64,000 bases of DNA from Pseudomonas brassicacearum (lineage in GTDB: Bacteria; Pseudomonadota; Gammaproteobacteria; Pseudomonadales; Pseudomonadaceae): NCBI RefSeq assembly GCF_009601685.2, contig NZ_CP045701.2, forward strand, positions 5,208,001 through 5,272,000, in the 5' to 3' direction. The translations under genes and the position numbers were made by a program. Shown in pieces: positions 18,739 through 26,740 of this stretch (positions are counted from its first letter, which is position 1; each line of letters begins with the position of its first letter). The notes below the pieces were generated by a model that did not search any database, was not told the DNA's origin, and worked only from the letters and a program-made list of their open reading frames with translations.

Positions 18739-18832
18739 TTCAAATCCTGCTTGAATGTAAATCCACGATTTGCGTCGCCAACCGCTCTTTCCGACCGTTT
18801 GAGTAGTGAATACCTGTCCGGCCTAGGGGACA

Positions 18833-18850
18833 CCTGTCGAACCTGACAGT
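18833..18850. promoter_or_regulatory. Inverted repeat upstream of the 144-aa gene (shared operator, copy 3)
   Basis: The sequence CCTGTCGAACCTGACAGT is the least perfect copy: CTGTC and GACAG arms match, while the flanking bases do not. It lies 95 bp before the ATG at 18,738. A second, weaker dyad (TGTCC ... GGACA) lies beside it on the gene side at about 18,815-18,832. Confidence 0.65.
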
Positions 18851-18965
18851 CACGATCAACGGCAACCAAATTTGTAAGGATCCTCCAACTGACTACAACG
18901 CCCTGCGCAACGGATTACAGATCCCCCAGAACCCATCGGGTTTAGCCGCCCGGAGGCAAAAGTGA

Positions 18966-19163
18966 TGTGCACAAGCATTCCCCGAAGGCTTACCGGCGCC
19001 TCCCTACGAAACCTTCTGCTCGGTGAGCACGCTGATTCTGGATTTATCAGAAGACCTGGAAGGCGCCCCGCGCAACCTGGCCCTGGTGATTCACCAGATG
19101 GGCGAGATGGGGATGTTGTTGCTGGAAAGGTTCATGGATAACGAGGCGAAGATTCAGCGCTGA
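18966..19163 (+). pseudogene. Start-less remnant of a small Pseudomonas protein (DUF3077/DUF6124-like)
   Basis: An open frame of 65 codons between two stops encodes FPEGLPAPPYETF, LSEDLEGAPRNLALVI and HQMGEMGMLLLERF. This is the pattern of the C-terminal helical part of small, abundant Pseudomonas proteins of the DUF3077/DUF6124 kind. There is no usable start codon, because a stop directly precedes the open part. The N-terminal half seems to have been lost, probably when the island was rearranged. The family call is tentative. Confidence 0.45.
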
Positions 19164-19192
19164 AGCGCCCCCTGTAGCCGCTGCATAAGCGT

Positions 19193-19310
19193 GTAGGCGC
19201 TGTCGAGTGCAACGAGGCTGCGATCTTTTGATCTTGATCTGCTGATCTTTCGCTTGAGACTCGATTGTCTGGAGAAAGATCGCAGCCTCGTTGCACTCGA
19301 CAGCTCCACA
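19193..19310. repeat. Dispersed hairpin repeat, family 2 (copy 1)
   Basis: Perfect 29-bp inverted arms (19,199-19,227 and 19,276-19,304) enclose a loop containing TTGATCTT and GAGACTCGATTGTCTGG. Related copies are at 20,393-20,506 and 49,421-49,522. This is a REP-like interspersed element and sits directly after the stop of the PilZ gene. Confidence 0.75.
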
Positions 19311-19320
19311 CTCGGCAGTG

Positions 19321-19680
19321 TCAAGCCGATTCCGGCAACGAATAAAAACTGAAATATTGCTGCAACGCGCTGATCAGTTGCCCGTACTCCGGTGGCGCCC
19401 ATTGCAGGCGGAAACCGGCGTCGAAATGCTGCGGCGTCACGTCTTCGCGGCACCACAGGCAATTGGCTCTGAGCACAATGTTCTGCTGCGGTCCCTCATC
19501 GGAAGGGATTTTCAGGTGCAGGTCAAAGTCCGCGCCGACCATCAACGGTAAATGGCTGATCAGCATCAGGCCATCTGCAGAGACGTTGCCCAAAAAACCG
19601 ATGGGCTTGCCGTTGACACCATTAAACACTCTCAGGAAACACGGCAACTGCTGCCGTTCGATTCTCCGCTTCTTGTACAT
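19321..19680 (-). CDS. PilZ domain protein, probable c-di-GMP receptor
   Basis: The frame extends further upstream, but the ATG at 19,680 gives a compact 119-residue PilZ protein; no strong ribosome-binding site decides the start. The signature is intact: RxxxR at residues 5-9 (RRIER) and N-x-S-x-x-G at 32-37 (NVSADG). In this family these residues bind cyclic di-GMP. There is no other domain, so it should act as a stand-alone adaptor. Its targets are unknown. Several GGDEF/EAL proteins are encoded in the same window, including a membrane GGDEF protein 4 kb away. The stop is followed at once by a family-2 hairpin repeat. The 290 bp upstream hold a 12-bp palindrome at 19,851 but no gene. Confidence 0.85.
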   Translation of the reverse strand: MYKKRRIERQQLPCFLRVFNGVNGKPIGFLGNVSADGLMLISHLPLMVGADFDLHLKIPSDEGPQQNIVLRANCLWCREDVTPQHFDAGFRLQWAPPEYGQLISALQQYFSFYSLPESA

Positions 19681-19970
19681 GTCTGGTATCGCTTTTTGAA
19701 CGACCCCGAACCGGGGCAACCTAATACTTCGGAACGAGCATACGTCGGCTCGCTCTCCCCGATCCCGGTGCCAGACGCTTCCAAGCGTCTCGGCCCTGCT
19801 GCTGCCGGTCACAGGTGCCGCGTGAAGTTAGAGATTTAGCTCTAGTGACGATTTGTACAAATATAGCTCATGGTCGTACAGCAGCCAGTCCGTGCGCAAA
19901 CCTTTCATGAACGAAAACACGCCAGCCGCTCGTGGCCAGGGAGCGCCCCGGCCATGACTGGGTGAGCCTG

Positions 19971-20345
19971 TCAGGACGCCGTCGGGCGGATCGCCGACGC
20001 GCTGCGGGTCGGGTAATGGCCCAGGCTCTGCAGCGTCTCGAGCCGGGCGCGGGCGCGGAAGGCGTATTCGCTGTTGGGGTATTGGGTGATGATGAACTGG
20101 TAGGTTTGCGCCGCATCGATAAACAGCTTCTGCCGTTCCAGGCACTGGCCGCGCAGCATCGAGACTTCCGGCTGCATATAGCGGCGAGCACGGCTGGCGC
20201 GGTCGACCTTGGACAGCTCGAGCATGACCTGTTCGCAATTGCCGCGGTCATAGGCCTTGTAGGCCAGGTTCATGTGGTGGTTCATCGACCAACGGGTGCA
20301 GCCCGTGACGCTCAGGGCCAGGGCAACGAAAAGCACGAATCGCAT
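19971..20345 (-). CDS. Small TPR-type lipoprotein
   Basis: A 124-residue protein. The frame is open further upstream, but the ATG at 20,345 has AGGAG 8 bases before it and begins a lipoprotein signal (MRFVLFVALALSVTGC, with the lipobox cysteine at position 16). The mature part looks like two or three tetratricopeptide-type helices (AYKAYDRGNCEQVMLELSKV, MLRGQCLERQKLFIDAAQTY, YPNSEYAFRARARLETL). This resembles the BamD/YfiO style of outer-membrane-anchored TPR protein, although it is shorter. The residue after the cysteine is Thr, not Asp, so outer-membrane sorting is expected. The function is not known. It is oriented away from pykA. Confidence 0.75.
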   Translation of the reverse strand: MRFVLFVALALSVTGCTRWSMNHHMNLAYKAYDRGNCEQVMLELSKVDRASRARRYMQPEVSMLRGQCLERQKLFIDAAQTYQFIITQYPNSEYAFRARARLETLQSLGHYPTRSASAIRPTAS

Positions 20346-20392
20346 GGGAGGTTCTCCTGTCTTGAGCTCTGTATCGACCTGGGTGGAAAAAT

Positions 20393-20506
20393 CTGTAGGA
20401 GCTGCCGAAGGCTCGGGCCGCGTTCGGACGATCTTTTGATCTTTCGCTTGAGATTCAATTGTCTGGGGAAAGATCGCAGCCTCGTTGCACTCGGCAGCTC
20501 CTACAG
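20393..20506. repeat. Dispersed hairpin repeat, family 2 (copy 2, degenerate)
   Basis: The right arm and loop are nearly those of copy 1 (GAAAGATCGCAGCCTCG, GAGATTCAATTGTCTGG). The left arm has diverged in the middle, while both ends read towards AGGAGCTGCCGA. It lies in the 325-bp space between the lipoprotein gene and pykA, which otherwise holds the pykA promoter region. Confidence 0.65.
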
Positions 20507-20670
20507 GATGAGTTCCCATTGCAAAGGGGTTCATCTTCTTTTTATTAAGGCGCAAAAATTTTCAGGAATGTTCATTTCGAAAAACAAACGAAAAAGTAGT
20601 GCATATGAACAATGACTACACCCAAAGAGCATAGTAGCCTTCGCTGGCGCTTGAACTTGAGGAGTCTTGC

Positions 20671-22122
20671 ATGTCCGTCCGTCGCACCAAAATCGTCGCT
20701 ACCCTTGGCCCGGCCAGTAATTCGCCGGAAGTTCTCGAACAGCTGATTCTGGCTGGCCTGGACGTTGCCCGTCTGAATTTCTCCCACGGCACCCCCGACG
20801 AGCACAAGGCTCGTGCCAAGCTGGTGCGCGACCTCGCCGCCAAGCACGGCCGCTTCGTTGCCCTTTTGGGTGACCTGCAAGGCCCGAAGATCCGTATCGC
20901 CAAATTTGCCAACAAGCGCATCGAGCTGAAGATTGGTGACAAGTTCACCTTCTCCACCAGCCATCCGCTGACCGAAGGCAACCAGCAGGTGGTCGGCATC
21001 GATTACCCGGACCTGGTCAAGGATTGCGGCGTGGGCGACGAGCTGCTGCTCGACGACGGTCGCGTGGTGATGCGCGTCGAGACCGCCACCGCTACTGAAC
21101 TGAACTGCGTCGTGACCATCGGCGGCCCGCTGTCGGATCACAAAGGCATCAACCGTCGCGGTGGTGGCCTGACCGCTCCGGCCCTGACAGAAAAAGACAA
21201 GGCCGACATCAAGCTGGCGGCGGAAATGGAGGTCGACTACCTGGCCGTGTCCTTCCCGCGTGACGCAGCGGATATGGAATACGCCCGTCAACTGCGCGAC
21301 GAAGCCGGCGGCACTGCCTGGCTGGTGGCCAAGATCGAACGCGCCGAAGCCGTGGCCGACGACGAAACCCTCGATGGCCTGATCAAGGCGTCCGACGCCG
21401 TGATGGTGGCCCGTGGCGACCTGGGTGTGGAAATCGGCGATGCCGAGTTGGTGGGCATCCAGAAGAAGATCATTCTGCACGCACGCCGCCACAACAAAGC
21501 GGTGATCGTCGCGACCCAGATGATGGAGTCGATGATCCAGAACCCGATGCCGACCCGCGCCGAAGTGTCCGACGTAGCCAACGCCGTGCTCGACTACACC
21601 GACGCCGTGATGCTCTCGGCCGAAAGCGCCGCCGGCCTCTACCCGCTCGAAGCGGTGCAGGCCATGGCTCGCATCTGCATCGGCGCTGAAAAGCATCCGA
21701 CCAGCAAGACTTCCAGCCATCGCATCGGCAAGACCTTCGAGCGCTGCGACGAAAGCATCGCCCTGGCGACGATGTACACCGCCAACCACTTCCCGGGCGT
21801 GAAGGCGATCATCGCCCTGACCGAAAGTGGCTACACGCCGCTGATCATGTCGCGCATCCGCTCCTCGGTGCCGATCTACGCGTTCTCCCCGCACCGCGAA
21901 ACCCAGGCGCGCGCCGCCATGTTCCGTGGCGTCTACACCGTGCCGTTCGACCCGGCCGCCCTGCAACCGGGCGAAGTCAGCCAGGCGGCGGTGGATGAGC
22001 TGGTCAAGCGCGGCGTGGTGCAGACCGGTGACTGGGTCATCCTGACCAAGGGCGACAGCTACCACACCATCGGCGGCACCAACGGGATGAAAATCCTGCA
22101 CGTTGGCGACCCGATGGTCTGA
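20671..22122 (+). CDS. pykA: Pyruvate kinase
   Basis: A 483-residue protein catalysing phosphoenolpyruvate + ADP to pyruvate + ATP at the end of the Entner-Doudoroff/lower glycolytic route in the cytoplasm. The ATG has GAGGAG about 7 bases upstream. The active-site segments are clear: ATLGPASNS with RLNFSHG at the N terminus, GDLQGPKIR, the catalytic Lys in WLVAKIERAEAV, MVARGDLGVEI for Mg2+ binding, and TQMMESMI. The length and N terminus match the pseudomonad PykA enzyme. The downstream order (ferredoxin-type oxidoreductase, membrane GGDEF protein, class I fumarase) recalls the PA4329-PA4333 region of P. aeruginosa. A strong terminator follows. Confidence 0.95.
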   Translation: MSVRRTKIVATLGPASNSPEVLEQLILAGLDVARLNFSHGTPDEHKARAKLVRDLAAKHGRFVALLGDLQGPKIRIAKFANKRIELKIGDKFTFSTSHPLTEGNQQVVGIDYPDLVKDCGVGDELLLDDGRVVMRVETATATELNCVVTIGGPLSDHKGINRRGGGLTAPALTEKDKADIKLAAEMEVDYLAVSFPRDAADMEYARQLRDEAGGTAWLVAKIERAEAVADDETLDGLIKASDAVMVARGDLGVEIGDAELVGIQKKIILHARRHNKAVIVATQMMESMIQNPMPTRAEVSDVANAVLDYTDAVMLSAESAAGLYPLEAVQAMARICIGAEKHPTSKTSSHRIGKTFERCDESIALATMYTANHFPGVKAIIALTESGYTPLIMSRIRSSVPIYAFSPHRETQARAAMFRGVYTVPFDPAALQPGEVSQAAVDELVKRGVVQTGDWVILTKGDSYHTIGGTNGMKILHVGDPMV

Positions 22123-22142
22123 GTGACCGAGCGCTGAAAAAC

Positions 22143-22175
22143 AAAAGCCCTGCCATGTGAATGGCGGGGCTTTTT
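22143..22175 (+). terminator. Rho-independent terminator of pykA
   Basis: An A-run, then an inverted repeat (AAAAGCCCTGCCAT, loop GTGA, ATGGCGGGGCTTTTT) ending in five T. It starts 21 bp after the pykA stop. The A/T symmetry may let it work from both sides. Confidence 0.85.
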
Positions 22176-22203
22176 GGTTTTCTCCTGAAAAAATGTGGCA
22201 CTT

Positions 22204-22435
22204 GGACTGGCCCCATCGCGAGCAAGCTTTGCTCCCACAGTAGGTCTGTGGTGTTCACGAATAATGTGTTCAACACAAACCCCCTGTGGGAGCGGGCTTG
22301 CTCGCGAAGGCGGTGGGTCAGCTTGCATCCATTTTGAATGGGCCGACGCCTTCGCGAGCAAGCCCGCTCCCACAGGTGAGATGTGTACGCCGACCGAACT
22401 GTGGGAGCAAAGCTTGCTCGCGATGGGGCCAGTCC
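22204..22435. repeat. Nested REPIN cluster
   Basis: Two REP doublets, one inside the other. The outer arms (22,204-22,240 and 22,399-22,435) are perfect 37-bp inverted repeats with TCGCGAGCAAGCTTTGCTCC. The inner pair (22,284-22,311 and about 22,352-22,375) has the AGCGGGCTTGCTCGCGAAGG form. REPINs are mobilised by a RAYT transposase elsewhere in the genome. Nothing else is seen between the pykA terminator and 22,540. Confidence 0.85.
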
Positions 22436-22539
22436 AGGCGCTGCAAAACCCAATGCCTGTTGATAAACCCCGACAACGCGGCTACCTGCCTGCCCTCTTC
22501 TTCAATAACCTCGCGCAACTGTTCCTGGTCTGGAAACGC

Positions 22540-23475
22540 TCACCCACGGGGCAGGAAGACGTCGGCCAGCAGTTGATTGCGCGGCAAGCCGGCCAGGTAC
22601 AAGCGCTTGGCAAAGGCCTCGACCCAGTCGGGATGGCCGCAGAGTAAGGCCTGGGTTTGCCGGGAAACAAGCCGCAGTTGCGCCAAGGCGGACGGCGCCT
22701 CGGCCGCGGTCATCAGTTCCACGCTGAGGTTGTGATGCTTGGCCGCCAGCGCCGCCAGGGGTTTGGCCAGGTAATGGCCGGCTGCATCAGGGGCCACGTG
22801 AATAAGGCGAATCGCGCCTTGGTGATGCTGGCGCAAAGCTTCGCGCAGCAAGCCAAACAACGGCGCCAGGCCAGTGCCGGCCGCAAGCAACCACAGCGGC
22901 CTGTCGTGCCAGTCGGGGTCGTAATGCAGGGCACCGCCGCGCAGTTCGCCCAGGCGGATCGAGTCACCGGCCTTCATCTGCCGGGCCGCATCAATGAACT
23001 GGCCGGGCTCGCGGCAATCGAGGTGGAACTCCAGGAAACGGTCTTCCTCGGGCAGGCTCGCCAAGGAATATGGCCGGGCCACGTCGCCGGCCCACAGCAC
23101 CAGGTGCTGCCCGGCCTGATAACGCAGCGGCCGCTCGGGGGTGACGCGCAGGCGCAGCACCTGGCCACCGAGCCAATCCACCGCCGCCACGTGGGCGGCC
23201 TGGCCGTCGCGTTGCGGGTCGAAGGTGTGGATCTGCACATCCTCGACCACCTGGCATTGGCAGGCCAGCCGCCAGCCCTGGTCGCGTTGTACCGGGCTCA
23301 GGGCGTCGGGACGGCTGTCGCGCACATCGCCCTCCACGCACTGCACCAGGCACGCATGGCAACTGCCAGCGCGACAACTGTAGGGTACCGCCACGCCGGC
23401 GCTGTTCAAGGCGTCCAGCAGGTTACTGCCTGCCGCCACCGTCCATTGCCGACCGGCGACTGTCAGTTCAGGCAT
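22540..23475 (-). CDS. Ferredoxin-type Fe-S oxidoreductase (2Fe-2S + FAD/NAD(P) reductase)
   Basis: A 311-residue protein. The ATG at 23,475 (GGGAG 8 bases upstream) is preferred over the longer open frame. The N-terminal plant-type ferredoxin domain carries C34-x4-C39-x2-C42 and C72 (YSCRAGSCHACLVQC ... LACQC) for a [2Fe-2S] cluster. The FAD-binding barrel has RPYSLAS, and the NAD-binding part has LLAAGTGLAPLFGLL, then LCGHPDWV. This is the layout of the reductase components of ring-hydroxylating and related oxygenases, but no oxygenase gene is nearby. It overlaps the end of the upstream GGDEF gene by 8 bp, so the two are translationally coupled. An ortholog seems to occupy the same place next to pykA in P. 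aeruginosa. The electron acceptor is unknown. Confidence 0.85.
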   Translation of the reverse strand: MPELTVAGRQWTVAAGSNLLDALNSAGVAVPYSCRAGSCHACLVQCVEGDVRDSRPDALSPVQRDQGWRLACQCQVVEDVQIHTFDPQRDGQAAHVAAVDWLGGQVLRLRVTPERPLRYQAGQHLVLWAGDVARPYSLASLPEEDRFLEFHLDCREPGQFIDAARQMKAGDSIRLGELRGGALHYDPDWHDRPLWLLAAGTGLAPLFGLLREALRQHHQGAIRLIHVAPDAAGHYLAKPLAALAAKHHNLSVELMTAAEAPSALAQLRLVSRQTQALLCGHPDWVEAFAKRLYLAGLPRNQLLADVFLPRG

Positions 23476-24586
23476 CGACGTTCTCCCAGGCGGCGCACCG
23501 ATTGCGGCCGTCTCGCTTGGCACGGTACAGGGCCTGGTCGGCACGCTGCAACGCGTTGTCCAGGTCATCGCCCATTTCCAGCATCGTCAGGCCCGCCGAC
23601 AAGCTGAGGGCGCCGACCTGCAGACCGATCAGCTCGACCTCAGTGAACGCCAGCCGCAGCCGCTCGCAGCAGGCCGTCAGGCGCTGGGGGTCGCAGGCGG
23701 GCAGCAGCATGACGAATTCCTCGCCGCCATAACGGGCCAATACATCACCCTCGCGCAGGCACGCCGTGGCGACCGCGGCAAATGCCTGCAGCACCTGGTC
23801 GCCAGCAGCGTGGCCGTGCAGGTCGTTGATGCGTTTGAAATGGTCGAGATCAATCAGGGCCAGGCCATGGGCGATGCCGGGCCTGAGGGTGTTGAGTTCG
23901 CGCGAAGCCAGGCGCAGGAAGTGCCGGCGATTGAACAGCCCGGTCAGCTCATCGGTGGCCACCAGGTCTTCGAGCTGGCGCATCATCCCGCGCAAGGTGT
24001 CCTGGTGCGCCTGCAGGGCAAACCGCCGCTGGCGCATGCGTTGGCGTGATATCTGGACGTAGCGGGCGTAAAACACCAGCCACACCAGCACGAGAAACAG
24101 CACGGCCACCTGCAACCCGGCCAAGGTAGGGTCGGGAAGCCTGAAGAAGTAACCGTCCCACAGGGTAATAGCGGTGAAGCTGATGAACACCAGCGTCGCA
24201 CAGCGCACGAAGGCCCGGCGTGACAGGTGAAACAGCCCGAACAGCAGGATCAATACATAAAACACCAGGAACACGCCCCGGGCCTGGTCCAGGTGCGCCA
24301 TCATCCAGGTCTGCCAACCCAGGCCGATCAACACCTGCACTTCGGTGAGGCTGGGGTCGGCGAAGCGCAGGTTGCGGTCGGTGATAAACAGCGCGAACAG
24401 CCCGGCCTGGCACAGCACCACCAACACGCTGCCGATGATGGCACCGCGCAACGAATCGAGGTAATGACCACTGAAAAATGCCAGCCACAACAAAACCAGT
24501 GCCAGCGCGTACGTCGCGGCCGCTAAAGCGAAGCGTTTCAGCAAAAGACGTTGAATGGCGTTATGGGTCAATCGTTGACTCACCAT
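23468..24586 (-). CDS. Membrane-bound diguanylate cyclase (GGDEF), SadC-like by position
   Basis: The N-terminal part holds five to six transmembrane segments (LAAATYALALVLLWLAFF, GSVLVVLCQAGLFALFI, FLVFYVLILLFGLF and others). A short coiled stretch then leads to a GGDEF domain with LIDLDHFKRINDLHGH and RYGGEEF near residue 284. The inhibitory I-site RxxD (REGD) lies 5 residues before GGEEF. It should therefore make cyclic di-GMP under product inhibition at the inner membrane. Its place between an Fe-S oxidoreductase and fumA resembles that of sadC in P. aeruginosa, though it is shorter. The start is uncertain: the ATG at 24,586 is used, but no good ribosome-binding site is seen and the frame is open to a TTG at 24,667. 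Confidence 0.85.
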   Translation of the reverse strand: MVSQRLTHNAIQRLLLKRFALAAATYALALVLLWLAFFSGHYLDSLRGAIIGSVLVVLCQAGLFALFITDRNLRFADPSLTEVQVLIGLGWQTWMMAHLDQARGVFLVFYVLILLFGLFHLSRRAFVRCATLVFISFTAITLWDGYFFRLPDPTLAGLQVAVLFLVLVWLVFYARYVQISRQRMRQRRFALQAHQDTLRGMMRQLEDLVATDELTGLFNRRHFLRLASRELNTLRPGIAHGLALIDLDHFKRINDLHGHAAGDQVLQAFAAVATACLREGDVLARYGGEEFVMLLPACDPQRLTACCERLRLAFTEVELIGLQVGALSLSAGLTMLEMGDDLDNALQRADQALYRAKRDGRNRCAAWENVDA

Positions 24587-24758
24587 GGGAAAGGAAACTG
24601 ACAGGAGGCGTCCTACGCTACAGGCCAGACGCCACTTTAGTGGCGTGTAGGACAAATGACCATTCAATTCTGGAGCAGAAAAATGGCGTCAAAGCAATGG
24701 CCTAGATTGACGCAGTGGTTTGGTGCCTGACACGTCACCTGTGCACCGCTCTGTTGGG

Positions 24759-24880
24759 CTGTGGGAGCAAAGCTTCTGTGGGAGCAAGGCTTGCCCGCGA
24801 TGAAGATAACGCGGTCTCCCAGGGAATCGAGGCGCCTTAATCGCGGGCAAGCCTTGCTCCCACAAAGCCTTGCTCCCACA
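24759..24880. repeat. REPIN cluster before fumA
   Basis: REP units with GGGAGCAAGGCTTGCCCGCG face their reverse complement at 24,841-24,862. Partial extra units (GGGAGCAAAGCTT and CCTTGCTCCCACA) occur at both outer edges. The 442-bp gap between the GGDEF gene and fumA holds this cluster and, after it, the fumA promoter region. Confidence 0.8.
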
Positions 24881-25028
24881 GGGGGCCGGCCTGCGATATA
24901 CTGCCGCGCCTTTTTAGCGTCGCGCCAGCATGCCCGGCGTGCCTTATAGAGGTGCCGCCCGTCGACCGATGCACCCAAGCGGCCGGCACCTTATTGAATG
25001 TTCCCGTCTTTAGAGAGGAGCGCGACTC

Positions 25029-26552
25029 ATGACCGTGATCAAGCAAGATGACCTGATTCAGAGCGTTGCCGACGCTTTGCAGTTCATTTCCTACTACCAC
25101 CCCGTGGATTTCATCCAGGCGATGCACGAGGCCTACCTGCGCGAAGAATCGCCGGCGGCCCGTGACTCCATGGCGCAGATCCTGATCAACTCGCGCATGT
25201 GCGCCACCGGCCATCGGCCGATCTGCCAGGACACCGGCATCGTGACCGTGTTCGTGCGCGTGGGCATGGACGTGCGTTGGGATGGCGCGACCATGAGCCT
25301 GGACGACATGATCAACGAGGGCGTGCGTCGCGCCTACAACCTGCCGGAAAACGTCCTGCGTGCCTCCATCCTCGCCGACCCGGCAGGCGCACGTAAAAAC
25401 ACCAAGGACAACACTCCGGCGGTCATCCACTACTCCATCGTCCCGGGCAACACCGTGGAAGTGGATGTGGCGGCCAAGGGCGGCGGCTCCGAGAACAAGT
25501 CGAAGATGGCCATGCTCAACCCGTCCGACTCCATCGTCGACTGGGTGCTGAAAACCGTTCCGACCATGGGCGCCGGCTGGTGCCCACCGGGCATGCTGGG
25601 TATCGGCATCGGCGGCACCGCCGAGAAAGCCGCGGTGATGGCCAAGGAAGTGTTGATGGAATCCATCGACATCCACGAGCTCAAGGCCCGCGGCCCGCAG
25701 AACCGCATCGAAGAAATGCGCCTGGAGCTGTTCGAGAAGGTCAACCAACTGGGCATCGGCGCCCAGGGCCTGGGTGGCCTGACCACCGTGCTCGACGTGA
25801 AGATCATGGACTACCCGACCCATGCCGCCTCCCTGCCGGTGTGCATGATCCCCAACTGCGCCGCCACTCGTCACGCCCACTTCGTGCTGGACGGCAGCGG
25901 CCCGGCGTCGCTGGAAGCGCCACCGTTGGACGCCTACCCGGAAATCGTCTGGGAAGCCGGCCCGTCGGCCCGTCGCGTCAACCTGGACACCCTGACCCCG
26001 GAAGACGTGCAGAGCTGGAAACCGGGCGAAACCGTGCTGCTCAACGGCAAGATGCTCACCGGTCGCGATGCCGCGCACAAGCGCATGGTCGAGATGCTGA
26101 ACAAGGGTGAAACCTTGCCGGTGGACCTCAAGGGCCGCTTCATCTACTACGTCGGCCCGGTCGACCCGGTAGGCGACGAAGTCGTCGGCCCGGCCGGCCC
26201 GACCACCGCCACGCGGATGGACAAGTTCACTCGCCAGATCCTCGAGCAGACCGGCCTGTTGGGCATGATCGGCAAATCCGAGCGCGGCCCGACCGCCATC
26301 GAAGCGATCAAGGACAACAAGGCGGTCTACCTCATGGCCGTCGGCGGCGCCGCTTACCTGGTGGCCCAGGCGATCAAGAAATCCAAGGTCCTGGCGTTCG
26401 CCGAACTGGGGATGGAAGCGATCTATGAGTTCGAGGTCAAGGACATGCCGGTGACTGTCGCCGTGGACAGCAAAGGCGAGTCGGTGCACATCACCGGTCC
26501 GGCGATCTGGCAGAAGAAAATCAGCGAAAGCCTGGCGGTGGAAGTGCAGTAA
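25029..26552 (+). CDS. fumA: Fumarate hydratase, class I (Fe-S)
   Basis: A 507-residue protein interconverting fumarate and L-malate in the citric acid cycle. The ATG has AGAGGAG about 9 bases upstream. It is a single-chain class I enzyme with the alpha part first (RPICQDTGIVTVFV, with a cluster cysteine near 66). A second candidate cysteine is in GAGWCPPGMLG near 185, and a third in MIPNCAATRH near 277. The beta part follows (GKMLTGRDAAHKRM, FIYYVGPVDPVG, GPTTATRMDKFT). The oxygen-labile [4Fe-4S] cluster is a family property. The gene stands alone and is followed by a strong terminator. Its neighbours match the PA4333 region of P. aeruginosa. Confidence 0.95.
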   Translation: MTVIKQDDLIQSVADALQFISYYHPVDFIQAMHEAYLREESPAARDSMAQILINSRMCATGHRPICQDTGIVTVFVRVGMDVRWDGATMSLDDMINEGVRRAYNLPENVLRASILADPAGARKNTKDNTPAVIHYSIVPGNTVEVDVAAKGGGSENKSKMAMLNPSDSIVDWVLKTVPTMGAGWCPPGMLGIGIGGTAEKAAVMAKEVLMESIDIHELKARGPQNRIEEMRLELFEKVNQLGIGAQGLGGLTTVLDVKIMDYPTHAASLPVCMIPNCAATRHAHFVLDGSGPASLEAPPLDAYPEIVWEAGPSARRVNLDTLTPEDVQSWKPGETVLLNGKMLTGRDAAHKRMVEMLNKGETLPVDLKGRFIYYVGPVDPVGDEVVGPAGPTTATRMDKFTRQILEQTGLLGMIGKSERGPTAIEAIKDNKAVYLMAVGGAAYLVAQAIKKSKVLAFAELGMEAIYEFEVKDMPVTVAVDSKGESVHITGPAIWQKKISESLAVEVQ

Positions 26553-26574
26553 CACGCACGCAAGCGTTCTGGAA

Positions 26575-26610
26575 AAGGCCGGTGGGCATCAAGCCCACCG
26601 GCTTTTTTTT
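26575..26610 (+). terminator. Rho-independent terminator of fumA
   Basis: An AAGGCCGGTGGGC stem with ATCA loop and GCCCACCGGC, followed by eight T, starting 23 bp after the fumA stop. It separates fumA from the TcB gene. Confidence 0.9.
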
Positions 26611-26644
26611 GCGCAGATGACGCCATTTATCGGCACACCTGATG

Positions 26645-26664
26645 ACCTGTCAGATCTGACAGGT
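26645..26664. promoter_or_regulatory. Inverted repeat upstream of the TcB gene (shared operator, copy 4)
   Basis: ACCTGTCAGATCTGACAGGT is a perfect 20-bp palindrome and the most symmetrical of the four copies. Its near edge is 77 bp before the TcB start codon. It shares CTGTCA-N4-TGACAG with the copies at 13,508 and 17,727, and approximately with that at 18,833. It thus links TcB to the TcA island 13 kb away. Confidence 0.8.
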
Positions 26665-26740
26665 TACACCCTTGATGTCTCTTGGCATGCTCAGCCTGGC
26701 TGGGGATTGCCCCTGGCGCTGATCAAGGGATGAACCGTCC

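Noticed and set aside
19154..19462. 102-codon minus-strand frame over the family-2 repeat
   Set aside because: Most of it translates the hairpin repeat and the end of the PilZ gene in another frame.
19851..19862. Palindrome ATTTGTACAAAT upstream of the PilZ gene as an operator
   Set aside because: It is a single short copy 170 bp from the start codon, with no second site or known consensus; it could be chance.
20572..22101. Long open frame antisense to pykA (about 500 codons)
   Set aside because: It is a typical mirror frame of a GC-rich, codon-biased gene; its product is low-complexity and rich in His, Val and Gly, with no ribosome-binding site. Similar antisense frames opposite fumA, the TcB gene, dctD and kgtP are rejected for the same reason.
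22204..22435. CRISPR-like array in the REP cluster
   Set aside because: The units are inverted, not direct, repeats, and spacing is irregular, as in REPINs.
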